This document shows, piece by piece, positions 13,701 to 16,576 of a stretch of 16,576 nucleotides of DNA; positions within the stretch are counted from its first letter, which is position 1; each line of letters starts with the position of its first letter. A model generated the notes under the pieces. The model saw only the letters and a program-made list of their open reading frames with translations. It ran no database searches and was not told where the DNA came from. This stretch comes from an uncultured Chthoniobacterales bacterium (GTDB lineage: Bacteria; Verrucomicrobiota; Verrucomicrobiia; Chthoniobacterales; CAKUMP01). Both the position numbers and the translations under genes were made by a program. The DNA lies in contig CAKUMP010000018.1 in NCBI GenBank assembly GCA_934667795.1, positions 1 through 16,576 of the forward strand. Reading direction: 5' to 3'.

Positions 13701-16576
13701 ACGCCCCGGCATTTCCAGAATTTCATAACGTAAATAGTTCTCCCCACGAACCAGGAACAAAACATGTCCTCCACTACGATTGCGATTCAACAGAACAGAC
13801 AGTTTTTTATCGCGTGAAACGGTTTCCCGATCCACCACGATTTCCAGATCCCCGTTCATGTATTCCAAGTCTTCCGTCCCTTTATCCACCACGTAAACCA
13901 GCGACTCCGCCACGACTGGCATCCCCACCGAATCTTCCGCAACCCAGCGCACCAGGTAACAGCCCGTTTCTTTTTCAGAAAAACGATAAACCCCATTTCC
14001 TTCGCGATCGGTCTTCACCTTCGCTTCTTTTATTTTCTCGTCCTTATAGCCGACATAAATACTCCGCCATCCGAGGTCTGCCAGCCGCGCGCCATACTCT
14101 TCCCGTGCACGCCGCAACGCATTCCCTTCATATTTTTTTCCTTTCGGGTCCACCCACACTTCCTGCCAGGTTCGACGGAAAACAATAAAATTCCCTGCGA
14201 CCTCGCGCCCCTTGCTGTTGACATCTTCTGCCTTCACTTCCACATCTGCCGCACCCTCCGGCCCCACCAGGCGGTGGGTCGGCTGCACAATGGCATAAAA
14301 TTCCTGGTCTCCTACGCGAAACGATTTTGTTTCGACAACTTCCCGATTGGCCGCATCCCGCAATCGGACTTCCACTTCATACGTCTGCACTCCCTGATCA
14401 TTCGAAGAAGTAGGGACATCAAAATGCAATTCTCCGGCCCCATCCAGCAATTGCTTATGCCGGAACACTTCCGCTCCCCCGCCACCTTGATGATATTGAC
14501 GCGATACCGATTGCGCCGGATCAAACCACGCCCAACGGCTCCTTATTTCCGGACGCCAATAATCCGCCCGTTTTCTTACCAGAATCTCCATTTCGCCCGA
14601 ACTGACTTCTCCCCCTGCGTAATATTCTGCATCAACCTGAATCCTCAACGTATCCCCTGCCACAAAAACCCCATCCTCATCATCTGCTTCAATCGCAACC
14701 CGAAAGTCCGGCAGTTTATATTCCTCAATCCGAAACAACTCCTGGCTATCCACATGCCGACCTTTCTGTGAAAGCTCTATCCGACATGCCCCCAACGCCA
14801 CTTCGTCGGTTAAAACAAACTCTCCTGTCGCCGACCCAAACTCATTCCATGTCACTTCTCCACTATGAAGCTCCGCACCTCGCCCGTCATACACCTTGAC
14901 ATGATACCCTTCTCCTGACGGCATATTCAACTTTCCGCCCGCACGCTCCCGTAAAATCATTTTATAATAAACGGTCTGCCCGGGACGATACGCGGTCCGA
15001 TCCGTTAAAGCATAGAGTAAGGCACGACTGCCTTGATTCGACGTATCCCAGGATCCATTCGTGACTAACGCAGGCCCAGCATTCGACTCCGCAACCAGCA
15101 TTAAATGTCCATAAGAATCCAGTCCTTCCTGTTCCAGGCGGGCGACGCCTTCCTTATCGGTTCGCACCAGCCATTCACGCTGCGTCCGCGGAGTGTTGTC
15201 CTTACGAGTCATCAAGATTCCGCGTATTTGCGCTCCTGCAATCGGTTCCCCCGATTCCATATCTGCTAAATACACAAGAGGCGCTTCTTCAGCGGAAGGC
15301 ACATAAATCAAGGCCGCACGACTCACCAAAAATAACGAGCGCGCAACCAGATCTTTTCCACGCAATTCCACCAGATACATTCCATGATCAAACCCATTGG
15401 CAAAACGTTCCACTGCTTCCTTAGCCTCACCTAACTGCAGGGTTTCGGATTCGATGGTTTTTTTCAAAACCAGCTCTCCGCTTTTTTCTTTCAGCCAGCT
15501 CTTCCAGTTGTGCTGAAAATTTTCTGCAACTAACCCGAAATCTTCTATATCGACGCGGCTGATTCTCAACTCAACTTTATCCATCCCCCGATACCGCCAG
15601 CGTATATCGACGGCTTCTCCCCGTTCATAGACTTTTTCCTGGTCCATAAACGTTAATTCGGGTTCCAGAATCGTTTCCCGAAGTTGTGTGACCCTATGGA
15701 AATACGGGTCGGTTTCTGCATTATACTCCGCGAGATAAGCATCACATAACTGCAATGCCCGGTGGCTGTCCGGCACCAGTTTCCAGCTTCCATCAGGAGA
15801 AGCTTCGGGTTGTCCGACCTGGTATAAATACTGCGCAAAATAAAACAGGCTTTCCCCACGCCAGTCCTGTTTTTTTGAGCCTTTCAGCGCTTCGTCAAAA
15901 TACGTGATCACCCGTACCCGATCGCGGAATGATCCACCACGCTCAGCCAAAGAATGTCCTAGTAAAAAACTCCAGTACGCGGCTTCATTTTCCCCGCTCA
16001 ATTTTGCAGCACGCTCCAATACCTCCACCGGCAACACCCGTAAGCGATTTTGTCTCTGATACAAAGGTCGCGGTGGATTTACCTGCCATACCCCCATGTG
16101 CTCCACAAACCCTTTTACAATTCCCAGATATTCTTTTTTTGCCAGATCAATATCGGTACTGCCTCCCCAGTACTTCAACGCCTGCAAATAATAGACCAAT
16201 GCCCCTTGTTCATTACCGCTATACATCGTAGCATCGCCTAACGACACAGCAACCTTTGCCCCGATCTCATCCTTCTCCTCATTTCCCATTTGCTGCAAAG
16301 CTTCTATAATTTGCCTGAACTCTGCATCTCGTCCGCCCGGCAACAACGCGCGCCATTGTGCGTCCAGGTAGCGATAATTCAACCATTTTTTATTTTCCCC
16401 GGCTGGTTGCTCCTCCAGCAGTTCCAGAAAAATTTCTGCTGCCCGGCTATACGATTGCTCTTTAAAATAATTCTCTGCTTCCTTTAATGCTTCCGCAGGA
16501 ATTTCCACCTCTGCTTCCGGTTTTTCTGCCGTCTCAATTCCGTTTGCCGGTTCCGTTGCTTCCGCGGGTTTTACTG
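10797..16576 (-). CDS. Large alpha-2-macroglobulin family protein, thioester type (N-terminus beyond right edge)
   Basis: The frame is open from the stop at 10797 to the window edge. A GTG at 16508 would give 1903 residues, but in-frame codons continue upstream through an Ala/Glu/Pro-rich stretch (VKPAEATEPANGIETAEKPE), so the real start with its signal peptide lies outside. Numbering from 16508: residues 1-280 are TPR-like helices; macroglobulin domains follow, with DRTAYRPGQTVYYKMILR near 500, EEYKLPDFRVAIEAD near 598 and the A2M_N_2/BRD start EEAFLDVKVAAKNGKVRPG near 979. A flexible Gly/Arg then Met/Pro-rich stretch at about 1070-1150 is the likely bait region. LALWEPMARTDEKGKL marks the next MG domain, and the thioester is YPYGCTEQT with Cys1377 and Gln1380. 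The C-terminus (VVFFLDRLPQGIHRIQYVLRAENPG) is the last MG domain. Bacterial homologues trap attacking proteases in the periplasm through the thioester. No pbpC-type partner gene lies downstream. Confidence 0.95.
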   Translation of the reverse strand, partial: VKPAEATEPANGIETAEKPEAEVEIPAEALKEAENYFKEQSYSRAAEIFLELLEEQPAGENKKWLNYRYLDAQWRALLPGGRDAEFRQIIEALQQMGNEEKDEIGAKVAVSLGDATMYSGNEQGALVYYLQALKYWGGSTDIDLAKKEYLGIVKGFVEHMGVWQVNPPRPLYQRQNRLRVLPVEVLERAAKLSGENEAAYWSFLLGHSLAERGGSFRDRVRVITYFDEALKGSKKQDWRGESLFYFAQYLYQVGQPEASPDGSWKLVPDSHRALQLCDAYLAEYNAETDPYFHRVTQLRETILEPELTFMDQEKVYERGEAVDIRWRYRGMDKVELRISRVDIEDFGLVAENFQHNWKSWLKEKSGELVLKKTIESETLQLGEAKEAVERFANGFDHGMYLVELRGKDLVARSLFLVSRAALIYVPSAEEAPLVYLADMESGEPIAGAQIRGILMTRKDNTPRTQREWLVRTDKEGVARLEQEGLDSYGHLMLVAESNAGPALVTNGSWDTSNQGSRALLYALTDRTAYRPGQTVYYKMILRERAGGKLNMPSGEGYHVKVYDGRGAELHSGEVTWNEFGSATGEFVLTDEVALGACRIELSQKGRHVDSQELFRIEEYKLPDFRVAIEADDEDGVFVAGDTLRIQVDAEYYAGGEVSSGEMEILVRKRADYWRPEIRSRWAWFDPAQSVSRQYHQGGGGAEVFRHKQLLDGAGELHFDVPTSSNDQGVQTYEVEVRLRDAANREVVETKSFRVGDQEFYAIVQPTHRLVGPEGAADVEVKAEDVNSKGREVAGNFIVFRRTWQEVWVDPKGKKYEGNALRRAREEYGARLADLGWRSIYVGYKDEKIKEAKVKTDREGNGVYRFSEKETGCYLVRWVAEDSVGMPVVAESLVYVVDKGTEDLEYMNGDLEIVVDRETVSRDKKLSVLLNRNRSGGHVLFLVRGENYLRYEILEMPGRAKLVEVDLAGLQLPEVWLEAWEITGRKMHQAKQRILVPPEEAFLDVKVAAKNGKVRPGAENEIEVGVLDFEGSPVLADVAVIVSDAAVLAIQPRLVEDIRKFFYQRESWHPSGVRTNLMEFPVYRKPEESGVAVEGAGQIRRFTQGWGRGVGRAAGHGTRSRFLGGDDRSNMETAVAVSKRMPAPAMMPMMDADMVLSEASSLRSLEQKAAQLDGVAVRTDFRELALWEPMARTDEKGKLRLSVKMPESTTEWAVEAVAHTNESRVGNERTTFKTSLPVSLRAVMPRFLVLGDQVELGGLVINESEQTQDLKVALKVEGMKFVKKDEGVKTVKLNAGEQRRVVWTVEATELGDAKVEVKVVGAAETEVGDGLERMLPVLERGVQQLAVAGGRTKDGVLEMVVEIPEEVKKDSVGMSVLVTPDEALSMLEALPYLIAYPYGCTEQTLSRFVPVIAVNETLQQLGLSAESVAKKVQELQFKVGRKTNELQEISEMEKAGVKRLKELQLENGAWPWMPKGEPDRWMTAYAVWTLAQLKDNADAKQMVERAVLFLRQVVLDHTNGTSLQTWILHALAEANTGKPTDVERKVADYLWQGRAQLASMDQALLLIILHRYEMKDRVSVLLRNIENGMQVDEDSGKSEATGSEGGVGGKLVYWGQRANWYHWWDSGVEVTAHMVRALILTDPENENILPAVRWLVRNRTGSHWTDTRKSAIAIFAISDYLKNRGLHTEMAGTYELAVDGKMVQTITFASLLEGVQQIEVAAETLKPGKQIVRVTRKEGELELDVRVESTYFNLGEVKPMGSEIFVRREYALIRPVPTLFEGMKEERVPWTEKLKMVPGDRLEVTLTVEAKNDYHYILLEDPKPAGMESVQLLSGERIPLENAQIFQPVQRVWPVLTAYPEMRDQKVVFFLDRLPQGIHRIQYVLRAENPGEFRGLPLVGEAMYIPHVQTNSTSVDMKIQTDSKVQ

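Noticed and set aside
13640..14188. A 182-codon plus-strand open frame rich in Pro and Ser opposite the macroglobulin gene.
   Set aside because: Low-complexity shadow of the minus-strand gene with no signal of translation.
1..16576. Defence island, CRISPR, secretion cluster, biosynthetic cluster or prophage.
   Set aside because: No nucleases, Cas proteins, restriction or toxin-antitoxin pairs, phage structural genes, integrases or regularly spaced direct repeats were recognised on either strand.

Overview
No rRNA, tRNA, CRISPR array or transposase was recognised, so the organism is inferred from gene content only. The window looks like a chromosome segment of a Gram-negative bacterium of the PVC superphylum, probably Verrucomicrobiota (Opitutales/Puniceicoccales-like). 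Pointers are a very long TPR-bearing alpha-2-macroglobulin with a CTEQ thioester, a PocR-type AraC regulator next to a sugar phosphate isomerase, a PRX-like redoxin beside a DsbD, many secreted hypothetical proteins, and gaps filled with short interspersed palindromic 'words' that I associate from memory with these genomes. Base composition is moderate, with a visibly AT-richer patch at about 930-2160.

Layout. 1-922 (-) is the N-terminal part of a secreted uncharacterised protein that runs off the left edge. 1170-2114 (-) is the AT-rich patch, with a DUF2225-like secreted protein preceded by a 47-codon signal-peptide ORF that looks like a truncated secreted protein. 2189-3738 (+) are the only two rightward genes: a YkuD L,D-transpeptidase lipoprotein and a secreted alpha/beta hydrolase. 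3831-5537 (-) is a two-gene unit, PocR/AraC regulator then sugar phosphate isomerase/epimerase. 5716-8614 (-) is a redox unit, DsbD-type transmembrane reductase then a secreted redoxin. 8823-10583 (-) is an SLC13/DASS permease with two TrkA_C domains. 10797-16576 (-) is a giant alpha-2-macroglobulin whose N-terminus lies beyond the right edge.

How the genes may work together. Most products act in the envelope or periplasm. The YkuD protein remodels or anchors to peptidoglycan. The DsbD homologue can carry electrons from cytoplasmic thioredoxin across the membrane, and the redoxin encoded next to it is a natural recipient. The alpha-2-macroglobulin would trap proteases. The regulator-isomerase pair looks like a small carbohydrate-responsive catabolic unit. 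I did not find a clearly new multi-gene system. The items most worth a second look are the palindrome at the araC start, the roughly 120-bp inverted-repeat element after the redoxin gene, the truncated secreted ORF in the AT-rich patch, and the DsbD-redoxin pairing.
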